NCBI GenBank assembly: GCA_928212115.1
Contig: CAKMRJ010005523.1
Location: forward strand, 249,704,668-249,768,667
From: Lactuca virosa
Taxonomy: Eukaryota > Streptophyta > Magnoliopsida > Asterales > Asteraceae
DNA length: 64,000 nucleotides
Reading direction: 5' to 3'
The translations under genes and the position numbers were made by a program. The notes beneath the pieces were generated by a model. The model saw only the letters and a program-made list of their open reading frames with translations. It searched no databases and was not told the DNA's origin. Within the stretch, counting starts at the first letter, position 1. The number at the start of each line of letters is the position of its first letter. This document shows positions 12,395-24,304 of the stretch, piece after piece.

Positions 12395-12885
12395 TATCCT
12401 GGTTATAGGATGATGCTATGTTTAGTGATCTGTTAGATCGGTATCCTGGTTAGAGGATGATGCTATGTTTAATGATCTGTTAGATCTGTATCCTGGTATA
12501 TAGGATGATGCTAGGATTAGTGATCTGTTAGATCTATATGACTATCTGTACATGCTAGCTAGCGTATGATATTTATGTGTTGATTGTTTGATTGCGGGTG
12601 GGTTGAGGCGGTCCTGCTTTGTGCTCTAGGCCAACACACCCAGGCCGGCCCGGATAGACTGCAGACCCATCAGGACGTACTAGTCAAGCCGAAGGCCCGG
12701 AGGACGGTCCAAACAGGCTGAAGGCCCAGTAAGGCGGACTAGACATGCTGAAGGTTTTGAGAGTGGGTCAGATAGACTGAAAGCCCGGTGAGGGCGGTCC
12801 AGTCATACTGAAGACTCTAAGAGTGGGCCAGATAGACTGAAGGCCCGGTGAGGGCGATCCAGTCATGCTGAAGTCTCTATATGCA
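12395..12885 (+). repeat. Two minisatellites within the solo LTR
   Basis: A 47-bp unit beginning TATCCTGG is repeated three times from 12395 to about 12537. A 60-bp unit containing GAAGGCCCGGTGAGGGCGG is repeated about four times from about 12640 to 12885. The second holds the GC-rich GGCCC/GGGC blocks typical of the same place in other gypsy LTRs of this window. Confidence 0.8.
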
Positions 12886-13487
12886 TGTTGTTTGTTATGA
12901 TATTGTTCTGGTTTGTATGGCTTTGGTATTTTGGGGGAACTCACTAAGCTTCAGGCTTACAGTTGCTGATTTTGTTTTAGGTACTTCGGATGATCGTGGG
13001 AAGGTGAAGGCTTGATCGTGCACCTCCTCACACTTTATGACTTTGATTTCTGGGATTCTCTGATATGAAACTATTTTGAAAACATTTTGTAATAACTAAT
13101 GGTTTTTTGGATGTTTGAAAAAGTTTTAAATTTGCATGAATTTTATGGATGTTACAGATATCCGCTAACCAACGTCTACTCGCGATCGGGTCCTTCTCCC
13201 GAAGAACTCTGGAGCCCCACATGCTCGGAACTCCCTGAAATTCAACGTGCAATCTCCCATCGATGCCACCATATCAGAACGAAAACACTCAGGCGCTCAT
13301 CCAGAATCTCGATGATACCCTCATTGGCCGTGCCGAAGATCACAACAGTCTGCTCAAGAATACTGTTGGTAATCTCTGACGAAATGAACTCCTACATCTG
13401 ATCATCCAACTGGCCAGCTCTAGAACCCGAACATGAACCCTCACCAGCACTAGAACCACTATAAAGTCTTCCTCGAGTGACCACCAT

Positions 13488-14385
13488 ATTGAAAATAGAC
13501 CATTCAAACCATCATAACACACATATATAAATATTGAGGGATCCTATACTCTACAAGCTTCCTGGTATCATCATGACTTTCCTTGACTCGAGTACGGATC
13601 CTCTGCTTCCAGTAGTACGAGCCCATACTACCTTCCACATCTATCCGTACTTTCCTCAAGGATCGCCCCGAATCCTCCAAGTCACTCCCTTATCCATTCA
13701 TACAACCCTCAACAAGACAAGGCTCCCAACACTAAATCTCTTCCTAGGTTTTCCTAGGGCAACCACCACACTACTCCTCGCCATCAGCTGCAGAAGGAAC
13801 TCCCCCTAACACCCTTTAACTAGCTCACGAATACAATTACATATCACCGACACCAGATAATTCTTCGAATGAAAGATCTCACACTACAACGGTTGGACTC
13901 AAACAATAGTTGCACAATAGAGTTACAACCTAACCTTCTAAAATTATTTAGTCTCAATATGTAGTTTAGCGTATTTGCTTACTCGTTAGCTAAAGTTTAG
14001 TGGGAACTCCTAAAAACACAAAGCAAGCAACATTCGAGCATCGAGTAATCGGAACAAACATAACCTAATCAGGCTATCATATCACTGACTAATCAGTACT
14101 AGCATGCCAGTCTAGAAGCTCATACAACATGCATACAAAGGCATCTCTCCTAGATCCTTATCCCTAATCTAGAATACAATTCTCGTATTTACAATTCAAA
14201 GCATAATCAATAAACATGTATGGGTATTTTGGAAAACTTACTTGAGCTCGGTCTATTGCATGCACCACACCCCTTTCTTTTGTTAGAAACTTCTTTTCAT
14301 AAAACATTCATTCTATAAAAATCTACCAAATCCTCAGTTTGAGTTCAGACACACCCAAGAGTGTGCCTTAATCCCTCAAACCAAG
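13488..14385 (-). other. GYP1 leader between 5' LTR and gag
   Basis: About 900 bp without a convincing coding frame, equivalent to 57519-58369 of GYP2 and 38531-39224 of GYP3. It shares blocks such as TTTCCTTGACTCGAGTACGG with GYP2. This is probably the 5' untranslated leader of the genomic RNA. Confidence 0.65.
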
Positions 14386-14400
14386 GCTCTGATACTAACT
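14386..14400 (-). other. GYP1 primer binding site
   Basis: On the minus strand AGTTAGTATCAGAGC adjoins the end of the 5' LTR. It is a one-base variant of the initiator-Met primer site TGGTATCAGAGC. Confidence 0.8.
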
Positions 14401-16295
14401 TGTAACGTCCCAAAATTTAAGACCAAAAATTTCATTTTTTATAATAATAAAACAATCATCCAAAACATTTTCATAAAAACCATAATAAGATCAGAGTATA
14501 TCAACAATCATCCAATTACATCATAGTCAAATAAAAAAGAGGAACAATGTGGTGTGTACGATGCGATCAACCCGAGATCTTCCCCTTTGATCCAGAAGTA
14601 CCTAAATATAAACTAAAAACTGTAAGCACGAAACTTAGTGAGTTCCCCAAAACACCACATACCATACATATCAAACATACAATGGGCCATAGCATAACAC
14701 CCATCGGGCCCTGCCTGGCATTGGGCACTGCCCGACATCGGGCCCCGCTCGTAACAGATCTGTCAATATCATGTGATGGGCCCCGCCTCATCACATCCAT
14801 CAGGCCCGCCTGGCATCGGGACCCTCCCGGTATACATATAGGCACATAAACGCATACAATAATCACTAAGGCAAATAACATATAATACACTATTCAGGCC
14901 TCGCCTGGCATTGGGCCCCGCCTGGTATACATAACACATACAACACATGCAAGAGTCACACGGACCACTAGCATCCTAATCATAACAAATCATGGAGCGG
15001 CATTGGTGCCTTCGACCCGCCAAACACAGTGAGGAAACTCACCTCAAACTGTTGAATCTATCACATGAAAACTCAGACTGTTGATCCAGAAAAATCCCCG
15101 CGCCAACACCATCAATTAATATCCAATCAATAATTGGGTTACAACCCATAACTGGAATCCTAGTCCAATTGTCCAATACTTAGGGCAAAAGACCATTTTA
15201 CCCCCTTCCTAACTTGGCCTAAAATCCGAGGCCCGATCCAATAGCATCAAAAAGCCCAATATGGCCCAAAACTCTAAAAGATTCCCAAAACCCATTTTGG
15301 GCCCAAACACAAGAAGGCACAAAACCCAAAAATGGCTTAAAGTCAGAAGGGCTGATGGCCCATCAAATCCTAAACTCCCTTAGTCCGAAAATGGCCCAAA
15401 ATCACAAAATCCCAATCCAGGCCTGGTACGTTGTGCGTACCAGACGTACGCCTAGCGTATTAGGTTGCATGCATGTCACGGACACAGGCATATACGCGCA
15501 GCGTACTCTTGAGTACGCCCAGTGTACACGCCTATTAAGCACTTTTTCCTTAAGTGCTTAATACATGCATTCCAACATCCAAAGATCCAAGTCTAAATGA
15601 ATGTCTTAATCCATAAAGTCATGAACTTGGAGCCTCTTCATGGCTCAAAAGAACCCAAACCTTACTTTTTGCATTCTACTTTCACCAAAGGAACCTAAAA
15701 ACTTGCATGGTAGATCCAAAACCATCAAGATGCTAACTTTATGTGCTAGGGACCTCAGAAACATCATAAGAAGCAACTCCCAACTTCTGGAGTGGAAGAA
15801 AACTACTAGATACTCACAATATGACCAAAACGGGACAAAAACCTCATAAGGACTAGATCTAAGCATACATGAAGCAAATTCCAAGCTTTATACCTTAATG
15901 AAGCTGGAAATGGTGAGAGAAGTCTGGATCTACAAGCTCTCCTTTGATCAAGGCTCCTTCTTCCAAGTTCTTCTTCTTCAAATCTCACCAACACACACTA
16001 AAACACACACAAGAGGGTCAAATCTCTTCAAAAGGGGCTAGGGTTTCTAAATGTGACTCAAAGGGATTTGGAAGCTGAGAAATGAGATGTTCAAGGTTCA
16101 TAATGTTGTTTAAATAGGGTCCAAACCCTAAATTTTAGGGTTTGTCCCCTCCATGTATATGCCCCGAATACGAGGAGTACTCCCCGCAAACTACAAGTTT
16201 TTCAGAAATGACAAAAATGCCCCCTAGGGACCAAATCTGCGAGGTATTTACATACTATGGGTCAAAAATGAGAGTACCTTGAATCGGGTGTTACA
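14401..16295 (-). repeat. GYP1 5' LTR (right copy)
   Basis: A 1895-bp LTR, plus-strand TGTAACGTCCC to GGGTGTTACA. It contains the conserved TAAGC-type hairpin box (14623-14648, one wobble pair), a GC-rich GGGCCCCGCCC minisatellite (about 14700-14930), a dyad quartet (15426-15527), a TATA-like TTTAAATAGG (16109-16118), and decayed promoter-side dyads near 16154-16190. The next bases are TATCT and satellite. Confidence 0.9.
15426..15527 (-). promoter_or_regulatory. Dyad quartet GTACGC-NNN-GCGTAC in the GYP1 LTR
   Basis: Degenerate 15-bp dyads start at 15426, 15446, 15492 and 15513 (for example GTACGCCTAGCGTAT). Spacing is 20, 46 and 21 bp. A better-preserved unit, GTACGCCCCGCGTAC, is in the other LTR at 6389. 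Confidence 0.65.
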
Positions 16296-17342
16296 TATCT
16301 ATTGGTCGTAACATGAGACTATAACCCAATACGCACGACCGATTACCCATGACCCATATAAGTCATCCATTGGTCTTAACATAACACTATGATCCACTAC
16401 TACCCAATGCACATGGCCCATGACCTATATGTCATCTATTGGTCGTAACATGAAACTATAACCCAATGCACATGACCCATGACCCATATATGTCATCCAT
16501 TGGTCTTAACATGGTCTTAACATGACACTATAAGCCACTACCACCCAATGCACATGACCCATTACCCATATGTCATCTATTGGTCGTAACATGACACTAT
16601 AACCCAATGCACATGACTCATGACCCATATGTCATCTATTGATCGTAACATGACGATATAATCCAATGCACATGACCCGTGACCCATATATGTCATCCAT
16701 TGCTGTTAACATGACACTATAAGCCACTACCACCCAATGCATATGACCCATGACCCATATGTCATCTATCGGTCGTAACATGACACTATAACCCAACGCA
16801 CATGACCCATGACCCATATATGTCATCCATTGGTCTTAACATGGCACTATAAGCCACTACCACCCAATGCACATGACCCATGACCCATATGTCATCTATT
16901 GATTGTAGCATGACACTATAACCCAATGCACATGAGCCATGACCCATATATGTCATCCATTGGTCTTAACATGACACTATGAGCCACTACCACCAAATGC
17001 ACATGACCCATGACCCATATGTCATTTATTGGTTGTAACATGACACCATAACCCAATACACATGGCCCATGACCCATATATGTCATCCTTTGGTCTTAAC
17101 ATAACATTATAAGTCACTACCACCCAATGCACATGACTAATGACCCATATGTCATCTATTTCTCGTAACATGACATTATAACCCAATTCACATGACCCAT
17201 GACCCATATATGTCATCCATTGGTCTTAACATTACACTATAAGCCACTACCAACCAATGCACATGACCCATGACCCATATGCCATCTATTGGTCGTAACA
17301 TGACACTACAGCCCAATGCACATGGCCCATGACCCATATATA
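16296..17342. repeat. 130-bp dimeric satellite, segment 1
   Basis: A tandem array with a regular 130-bp period: GTCATCTATT or its variants start at 16301, 16431, 16631, 16761, 16891, 17021, 17151 and 17281. Each unit holds two related halves. One (about 61 bp) contains CTATTGGTCGTAACATGAC; the other (about 69 bp) contains CCATTGGTCTTAACATG plus an extra CCACTACC block. Irregularities are an 11-bp duplication near 16510 and a missing half near 16572-16631. Minus-strand frames here are an accident of the repeat. Confidence 0.9.
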
Positions 17343-18108
17343 TGATGGGTTTTGAACATTCTAACACTCCTATGGTGTACATGCAACCCTAGAAACCTTG
17401 GATCTATGTTTGACTAAGATACATACAAATAATTATTTTTCCAAGGTTCTTATCCTAACTAGCATGGCATGGGATACTTGAATCAAATAAAACTAGTAGA
17501 ATTACTTACCTTGTAGTAGTAGTTGATTGCTTGGAGTTTGAGAGCCTAGCACCAATAATGTGGATGCCTCAAATGGAAGTCACAAATCACCACAAACTTG
17601 GAATTTTGAGAGAATAGTAATCACCTTTCTTGAAATCGGCCCTCTTACTTTACTCACCACAACTAGTGTAATTTCAAGAACCAAAGCCTCCTTTATATAG
17701 TGTGGTGGATTAGGGTTACATCCATGTAAACCCTAATACCCATGTCTTTTCATTTCCATGAGATCCATGGGTTAAAGCTCCATGGAGTATCCATGGACTT
17801 TCCATGCAAGCCTAGCCCATTCCAAATAAGCATTAGCCCACACTATATAAATACAAGAGCCCATATTTAATTAGTCATACTTTTGATCTCTAAATTAATT
17901 CTAAATTAATTATAGATCAACACTAATTAAATAATATGATTTTATATTAATATATTAGAACTTATAATATATTAATAAATCATAACTTATACCATTCTCA
18001 AAAGATTATCCGTAAATTGTTCGGGTGAAGTGCAACCCAAATGGACCATGCCGGGTCGGGTCAAGTACATACCAAATATAGTTATGGACTTAGACACTAT
18101 CTCCAACA
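17343..18108 (-). repeat. COP1 3' LTR
   Basis: A 766-bp LTR, plus-strand TGATGGGTTTTGA to CTCCAACA. A TATA-like TTTATATAGTG lies near 17690. It is nearly identical to 24305-25070. Confidence 0.93.
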
Positions 18109-18121
18109 GTCTCCCACTTGG
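18109..18121 (-). other. COP1 polypurine tract
   Basis: Plus-strand GTCTCCCACTTGG is the complement of CCAAGTGGGAGAC, immediately next to the 3' LTR. The same tract is at 25556 (COP2) and 62343 (COP3). Confidence 0.88.
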
Positions 18122-18941
18122 ATAAGTCTAATAACTATAGTTGCAAGTATGACTTCAGGAACCGATCAGCAATCGTAGCTCTTAAAACTCTGTTGAACTA
18201 TGAAGCGCCATTTTTGATAAGTGATCATATAATCCTCTGTTCTAGATATCAGCCAGACAAATACATGGAACATGGTCTTGCTTATTGTCCAACATTTGTT
18301 TCCCGATTTCCGATTTGTTTGACATAGAACTTAACTGAACACATCAATTTAGTTCTGACCGGGCCTGGTACATAGGTCAAAACAAAATCATCAAGGGGCC
18401 CAGATATCGCTTCTAATTCTAGAAGGAACAGATAAACTTCGACTCATATGTTTGCTCTACTACTTGTTGAATTACACACAAAAGCACGGTTTATAACATC
18501 GAGTTACCAATGCGTTTTCGTGCAATCAATGCATAACCAACTCATAGGCAACAAATCATATCTCTAGGTTTGAAGACTTATATGATATTACCGTCTCACG
18601 ATCACTCGAGATAAATTCCATGAAGTGATACAAGCGAGCATGGGTTGAATCCAATACTCAGAACTTATGAGCACTCATGAGTGTTGTAGCCCCGCTTTGT
18701 CTAACATCTTAGACCTCTACAAGCCAACCCATGACAGTCTTGATTCATATCTACTTCCAACATATGAACGACTGTGGAGAGTTTGAATAATATGATATAA
18801 ACCATAACATAATTATTCTGGAAGTCAAAACATGCAAAAAGAAATAATAGTAAACGATTGACAAGAGATAGCAACACTTTACTCATAAATAACAGCTTTT
18901 ATTTATCATCAAATGTCAATTACATTTTACAAATTTCAAGA
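18122..18941 (-). other. COP1 3' untranslated stretch
   Basis: About 820 bp between the end of pol and the polypurine tract with no supported reading frame. Similar sequence lies in the same place in COP2 (25569 to about 26400) and COP3 (62356 to about 63240). The conservation shows it is part of the element. Confidence 0.7.
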
Positions 18942-21900
18942 TTATCTAACTACTAAAACAATATCATCCTTCAGCCCTATGCTCCGAGCACGCTGGAGAT
19001 GCTTAGCCCGAGTCAGTCCCTTCGTGAGGGGATCTGCTGGGTTCTCATCCGATGATACCCTCTTTGCCACGAGGATTCCTTCTTCTATTCGATGTCTGAT
19101 GAAGTGATATTTTCTGTCAATGTGTCTGGATCTCCCATGATCTCTTGGTTCCTTGGCTAAGGCAACCGCACTATTGCTGTCACAGAAAATCTCCATTGGC
19201 TCCTTTATAGCTGGTACAACTCCAAGGTCTCCGATGAAGTTCTTTAGCCATATATCCTCCTTTGCTGCCTCGCTTGCTGCTATATACTCTGATTCACAAG
19301 TGGAATCAGCCACTGTCTCCTGCTTGGAACTTTTCCAAGTAATTGCCCTCCGTTTAGACTAAAGACCCAGCCCGACTGAGAGCGGAAATTATCCCTGTCA
19401 GTCTGAAAGCTAGCATCACTGTACCCTACAACTCTCAAGTCCTCACTGCCACCGAGGGTAAGGACCCAGTCCTTAGTCCTCCGTAGGTACTTGAGGATAT
19501 TCTTTACCGCAGTCCAGTGTGCCTTGCCAGGGTTCCCCTGATACCTGCTAACCATGCTCAAAGCAAAGGCTACATCAGGTCGAGTACACGTCATAGCATA
19601 CATGATCGATCCTACAGCTGAAGCATAAGGTATTCGACTCATTTCTGCTATCTCAGCCTCAGTACTAGGGCTTTGTGTCTTACTCAATCTGGCGTTACTC
19701 TGGATGGGTAACTCTCCTTTCTTGGAGTTATGCATGTTGAACCTTTTCAACACTTTGTCCACATAGGTGCTTTGACTAAGTCCAATTAGTCTTTTACTCA
19801 TGTTTCTCAAAATCCTTATCCCTAGGATATAGGCAGCTTCTCCAAGGTCCTTCATAGCGAAACACTTCCCAAGCCAGGACTTTACTTCCTGCAGGGTTGG
19901 GATGTCATTTCCTATGAGTAGTATGTCATCCACATACAGTACCAAAAAGCTGACTATACTCCCACTAGCCTTGATATAGACACAAGATTCATCTTCACTC
20001 CTTGAAAAGCCAAATTCTTTGACTTTCTCATCAAAGCAAAGATTCCATCTGCGAGGTGCCTGTTTTAATCCCTAAATGAATTTCTCGAGCTTACACACTC
20101 TACTGGGGTACTATGTACTGACAAAACCCTCTGGCTGAACCATGTAAACATCTTCAGCCAAGTTTCCATTAAGGAAAGCAGTTTTGACATCCATTTGCCA
20201 TATTTCATAATCATGAAATGCAGCAATGGCTAACAGAACCCTAATAGACTTAATCTTGGCCACTGGTGAAAAGGTCTCATCATAATCAACTTCCGGAGTT
20301 TGAGAATAACCCTTTGCAACCAGTCGTGCCTTATAAGTGTATACATTACCATCCATGTCGGTCTTCTTCTTGAAGATCCATTTGCACCCAACTATCTTAC
20401 GATCAGGTACATTGTCAACCAAGTTCCAAACTTGATTGTCATACATGGACTGTATCTCGCTATCCATAGCCTCTTTCCATTTAGCAGCCTCAGGGCCTGC
20501 CATGGCTTCCGTGTAGCTGTTAGGCTCATCCATATTTACCAGTGTGTTATCACTGATAAGTGTCTCACCTTCTGCAGTAATATGAAAACCATAATAATGC
20601 TCAGGTGCATTCCTAACTCTGGTGGAACGCCTCAGAGGTATAGATTCTTCGGTCGAGTCAACAGGAGTTTCCTCCTCAGGTTGAGGGCTAGGGTTTGAGG
20701 TTCCTTCACCACTTGACTCTTGAATTTCCTCAAGGTCAATTTGCCTCCCACTGTCTCCTTGGCTCATGAATTCTCTCTCTCGAAAGAATCCTCTTCTTGC
20801 TACAAAGACCACATTATCACTGGGTCTATAGAAGATGTAACCAAAGGATTTCTGTGTGTAGCCGATGAAAATACACCTTTCGCTTTGGGGTTCGAGCTTA
20901 TCGTGAGTCTTGCGTCTCACGAAAGCCTCGCAACCCCAAATCTTGATGTGGTCTAGATTGGGAACTTTTCCAGTCCACAACTCGTGAGGTGTTTTGGCAA
21001 CCTTCTTTGTAGGGACTAGATTAAGGATATGGGCGGCAGTCTCTAAGGCATACCCCCAAAATGATATTGGTAGCGAAGCTTGACTCATCATGGAACGAAC
21101 CATGTCCAACAAGGTCCGATTGCGCCTCTCAGGTACACCATTCAACTGTGGTGTCCTAGGAGGTGTCAATTGTGAGACAATCCCACATTCCTTAAGATGG
21201 TCAAGGAACTCAGTACTAAGATACTCACCACCACGATCGGATCGAAGCATCTTAATGTTCCTGCCCAACTGATTCTCCACTTCTTGCTTAAACTCTTTGA
21301 ATTTCTCAAAGGTTTCTGACTTATGCTTGATTAGGTATACATATCTACTAAAATCAACAGTAAAAGTCACATAGAACCGATTAGCATCTCTTGTGGCGGT
21401 TCTGAAGGGTCCACACACATCCGTGTGTATGAGGTCCAACAAACCTTCACCCCTAGCACAAGTGCCAGTAAAAGGTGACTTTGTCATTTTACCAAGCAAA
21501 CAAGATTCACAACTATCATCTGACTTTAGGTCAAATGACTCCAAGACTCCATCCTTTTGGAGTTGGCCTATGCGTTTCTTGCTTACATGTCCAAGACGAC
21601 AATGCCATAAGGATGCTTTATCTAAGCTAGTGGAAGAGTTAATACACAATACATTATTTCCTAGATTATCTACAACAGATACAGTTTCATACACGCCATC
21701 ACAAGGTAATGCTTTAAAATAAAGAACATTATTAAAGAAAGCATCAATACTACCATTATTATTATCAAAATAAAAGGTAAAACCTTGTTTATACAATGCA
21801 TGAAAGGAAATAACATTTCTTGCCATTTCTGGCGAATAATAACATTTATTCAAATCTAATGTAAACCCACTATTTAGCACTAAGGAATAAACTCCTATCT

Positions 21901-22978
21901 TGGTGACAGGTGAAGCTTTCCTGTTTCCCATGATCAAGTTTATCTTTCCCTGCTCCACATTCTCACTTCTTTTTAGTCCCTGTAAATCACAACATATGTG
22001 AATACCACAACCTGTATCAAGGACCCAAGACTTAGAATGAGGTGAGTTATTAGACAATATAGTGTATATACCTGCATGGTTGGGTTTTACTTTCCCATCC
22101 TTCAAATCTTGCTGGTACTTTGGGCAGTTTCGCTTCCAGTGCGACTTTTCATGGCAATAGAAGCATTCAGCCTCATTAGGGTTAGCAGAAGGAGTGACAA
22201 AACCTTTGTTGGTTTTGCTTGAAGAGGAGCCTTCAAGGGTCTTACCCTTGGTACCCTTAGAAGGGTTCTTTCTCTTCTTCCCTTTGCCATGCCGATTGCC
22301 AAGACATTGGCCGCAGTTGGAGTAGAGTAGGAGTATAGTAACAACCGACTTACCCTTTAGACCACTTTTGGCGGTCTTCAAGAGTCCTTGAAGTTTGCTG
22401 AGGGTGACTTCTTCCTTGTTCATGTGATATGTCATGCGGAATTGATCATAACACGATGGCAAGGAGTGCAAAATGATGTCTATTGCTAACTCCTCAGGGA
22501 AGTTCACATTCAGCTTCAGTAAACGGTCCACATACCTTTGCATTTTCTGCATGTGGCCCGTGATGGGTTCACCATCCTTCATTCGGGTTGTTATCATGGA
22601 GGAGATTATTTCATATCGCTCTTGACGAGCACTTTGATGGTAGCGGTCCATCAAGTCCTGGTGCATCTCAAAAGGATAATAGTCCTCATAGGACTTTTGG
22701 AGCTCGGCTGTCATGGTGGCCATCATGATGCATGCCACTTTTGTAGCATCTCTTTCATGTACCTCATATTCAGCAAGCTCTTCAGGAGTAGCAGTTGGCT
22801 CGGGTACCTTCAGCTCCTTGTCGAGAACATATTCTTTGTTCTCATACCGAGTGACCATCCTGATGTTTCTGATCCAATCTGTAAAGTTGGACCCATCAAA
22901 GATGACTCTCCCACAAAGATTCATGAGAGAGAAGGAGCTAGTAGGGTTTGAGCCAGAAGCATTGTTATTGGAAGACAT
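18942..22978 (-). pseudogene. COP1 gag-pol, nearly intact
   Basis: A copia polyprotein of about 1340 codons from the ATG at 22976-22978. Gag has a UBN2-like region and a CFYCHEKSHWKRNC zinc knuckle. Protease has WVLDTGCG. Integrase has an HCRLGH...C..C finger and catalytic Asp, Asp and Glu in HTDVCGP, RSDRGGEY and PERRNRT. Reverse transcriptase has intact YVDD in LYVDDILL, and RNase H ends at 18942. Three breaks: TAG at 20111-20113, TAG at 20072-20074, and a 1-bp deletion in a G run at about 19344-19351. All catalytic residues I can check are intact, consistent with recent insertion. Confidence 0.93.
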
Positions 22979-23352
22979 CTGAAAAGAAGAGGGAATAGAT
23001 TAGATTAGATATAGAGATAGTCCTTAACAAAACACCCAAATGTAATATTAAGGCTAGGACCCAACACAATATTTTATAACTTAGAAGAGGGATGCCGTAA
23101 TCTAAGCTATAAGATATTTGAAGGTAGGTGAATGACGATTCACCAATTTCCACCATGAAAAACAAATATTTAATTAGGTTTTAATTGGTTTAGAAACTCC
23201 TAGATTCTTTGAGATTCATTGAACTTTCTTCAATGGCATGTTTCAATCTCGAGTGTGCCCTTCAAGTTTTGTGACTGGGATGCCGAGGATCACAAAACAA
23301 GGTGTGAAGTAACCATGCAAATTACTTGGTACCCTTAATGTATTACCCCTCA

Positions 23353-23388
23353 ATCGATGTGCCGGTTAACCACACACGCTCCATCGAT
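23353..23388 (-). ncRNA. COP1 leader hairpin 1 with self-complementary loop
   Basis: Stem ATCGATG (23353-23359) pairs with CATCGAT (23382-23388). The 22-nt loop contains GGTTAACC, which is its own reverse complement. In COP2 the stem is ATCAATG/CATTGAT, a compensating pair change. Confidence 0.75.
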
Positions 23389-23435
23389 ACTATGATAAAC
23401 ATTAAGTCACCCTTTACCTACCTTGTTAAGTTCAA

Positions 23436-23471
23436 GTTAGTGTGCCGGTTAACCACACACGCTCCACTAAC
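23436..23471 (-). ncRNA. COP1 leader hairpin 2 with self-complementary loop
   Basis: Stem GTTAGTG (23436-23442) pairs with CACTAAC (23465-23471) around the same 22-nt loop as hairpin 1. Flanking TTGTTAAGT and ACTTAAACAA can extend the stem with one bulge. COP2 has the same structure at 30490-30525. Confidence 0.75.
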
Positions 23472-24231
23472 GACTTAAACAAAGTGTAAAGTGTAATTTC
23501 ATGGATTAGCACCTTATTCACATTTTCCTAAAATAACTAAGATTGGGAATTCAATAAAGTTTAGTTACTTTAGTATTATCATTATACTTTTAATGAGAAT
23601 TTATAAGTCCTTGTCCTACCCGTTCGGCTAACGACCCTCCACCGATCAAGGAAGCGGTGGGTGAGAGTGGACACCCATTAAGTTGCCATTTTATAGGCAA
23701 CAACCTTATACCCCCCTTATAGACCGGCTTCGTGAATGAGGCGTACTAGCGGTAAGACGACTTGATCTTATACATATATAAATATTATTAAACTTATAAT
23801 ATTATAAAGTATAAGGGTTGAATTTTAACTTTTAAAATTCTAGGGGTTGGAACTAAAGTTTTTAATATGACTTTACATGTTCCAAAACTTGAGGGCAAGT
23901 TTTGTAAACTTTCAAAACTTTTCATTTCTCATAACTTATGAGTTAATGGTTATTAAAAATGAAGACTCTTCATTTTTTGTAACCTATGTGTTCTTTTAAT
24001 GGTTATTTATAAATGTGACTTTTGGTTATCCATAACTTAAGAACTAGTTATGGACTCCATTAAAACACATAAAGATCAAGAATTAATCTAATCAATTATT
24101 AGCACATAATTTCTATGATCTTCTAAACTCATATGTTTATGAATGTTCATATCAAAAAATTCAAGAATCGTAAGTACATATACAAAACTTGAAATTTTGA
24201 TACGAGCTTTTGAACAAAACTTCGATTTTCA

Positions 24232-24233
<2 letters not shown>

Positions 24234-24264
<31 letters not shown>
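24234..24264. repeat. (T)31 homopolymer
   Basis: Thirty-one consecutive T near the primer site of COP1, read as poly-A in the element transcript. It is absent from the equivalent place in COP2. Confidence 0.9.
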
Positions 24265-24266
<2 letters not shown>

Positions 24267-24289
24267 ATCAAGTATCAAATAAACAAACC

Positions 24290-24304
24290 AGGCTCTGATA
24301 CCAC
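24290..24304 (-). other. COP1 primer binding site
   Basis: Minus-strand TGGTATCAGAGCC, two bases from the LTR end, is an exact initiator-Met primer site. Confidence 0.9.

Larger units (their letters stand above)
10797..13156 (+). mobile_element. Solo gypsy LTR (CTCACG/CGTGAG family) inside GYP1 gag
   Basis: A 2360-bp LTR with TGTAACACCCCG at the start and GGATGTTACA at the end. Flanks are GACAT (10792-10796) and GATAT (13157-13161), a 4/5 target duplication. GYP2 gag shows the uninterrupted homologous site. Sense is plus. In order it contains a dyad quartet (11145-11248), a TATA-like ATATTTAAAC (11291-11300), a perfect 13-bp-arm hairpin (11586-11612), a second quartet (11859-11965), two minisatellites (12395-12885), and the GGGGAACTCAC/TAAGC hairpin box (12934-12959). 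No coding capacity is seen. Confidence 0.92.
9850..13487 (-). pseudogene. GYP1 gag, split by a solo LTR
   Basis: Gag begins at the ATG complementary to 13485-13487, runs to 13157, is interrupted by the solo LTR (10797-13156), and continues 10791-9850. The capsid-like part (about 10700-10440) contains WEDFVMRFRAEFAPVIEVQQLEREF, matched by GYP2 gag. Two Cys/His clusters follow near 10240-10080 (CFKCG and HCNQRGHKKVNC). A stop lies at 13392-13394, early in gag. A (CT)n expansion at 10345-10390 adds an Arg-Glu repeat. The final part is read in two overlapping frames, so a shift lies within or near the microsatellite. Confidence 0.85.
1..16295 (-). mobile_element. GYP1: Tekay-type Ty3/gypsy chromovirus, nested by other elements
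   Basis: An LTR retrotransposon transcribed on the minus strand. Its left (3') LTR starts before the window and its right (5') LTR is 14401-16295. Between them, read on the minus strand, come primer site, gag, protease, reverse transcriptase, RNase H, integrase and a chromodomain, the order of a Ty3/gypsy chromovirus. The left LTR is split by COP-A (845-5794), and gag is split by a solo LTR (10797-13156). After the right LTR come TATCT and then 130-bp satellite, so the element appears to have landed in or beside the satellite. The left target duplication lies outside the window. All domains are broken by stops or shifts. Confidence 0.9.
22979..24289 (-). ncRNA. COP1 leader RNA with conserved hairpins
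   Basis: The 5' untranslated leader between primer site and gag. Two hairpins with identical 22-nt loops lie at 23353-23388 and 23436-23471. A third (GTTGCC/GGCAAC, 8-nt loop) is at 23682-23701, and a fourth (CCACCG/CGGTGG) at 23639-23660. The leader is strikingly conserved with COP2 (30380-30810), although COP2 coding sequence is badly decayed. A run of 31 T at 24234-24264 lies close to the primer site. A cis-acting role in packaging, dimerisation or translation is an inference. Confidence 0.7.

Noticed and set aside
14547..14890. Frames of about 100 residues on both strands in the GYP1 LTR
   Set aside because: They fall in the GC-rich minisatellite and LTR control region, with no family resemblance.
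16632..17382. Three 64-residue minus-strand frames with repeated MTYMGHGSC-like peptides
   Set aside because: They are translations of the 130-bp satellite; frames end at irregular units and nothing else supports coding.
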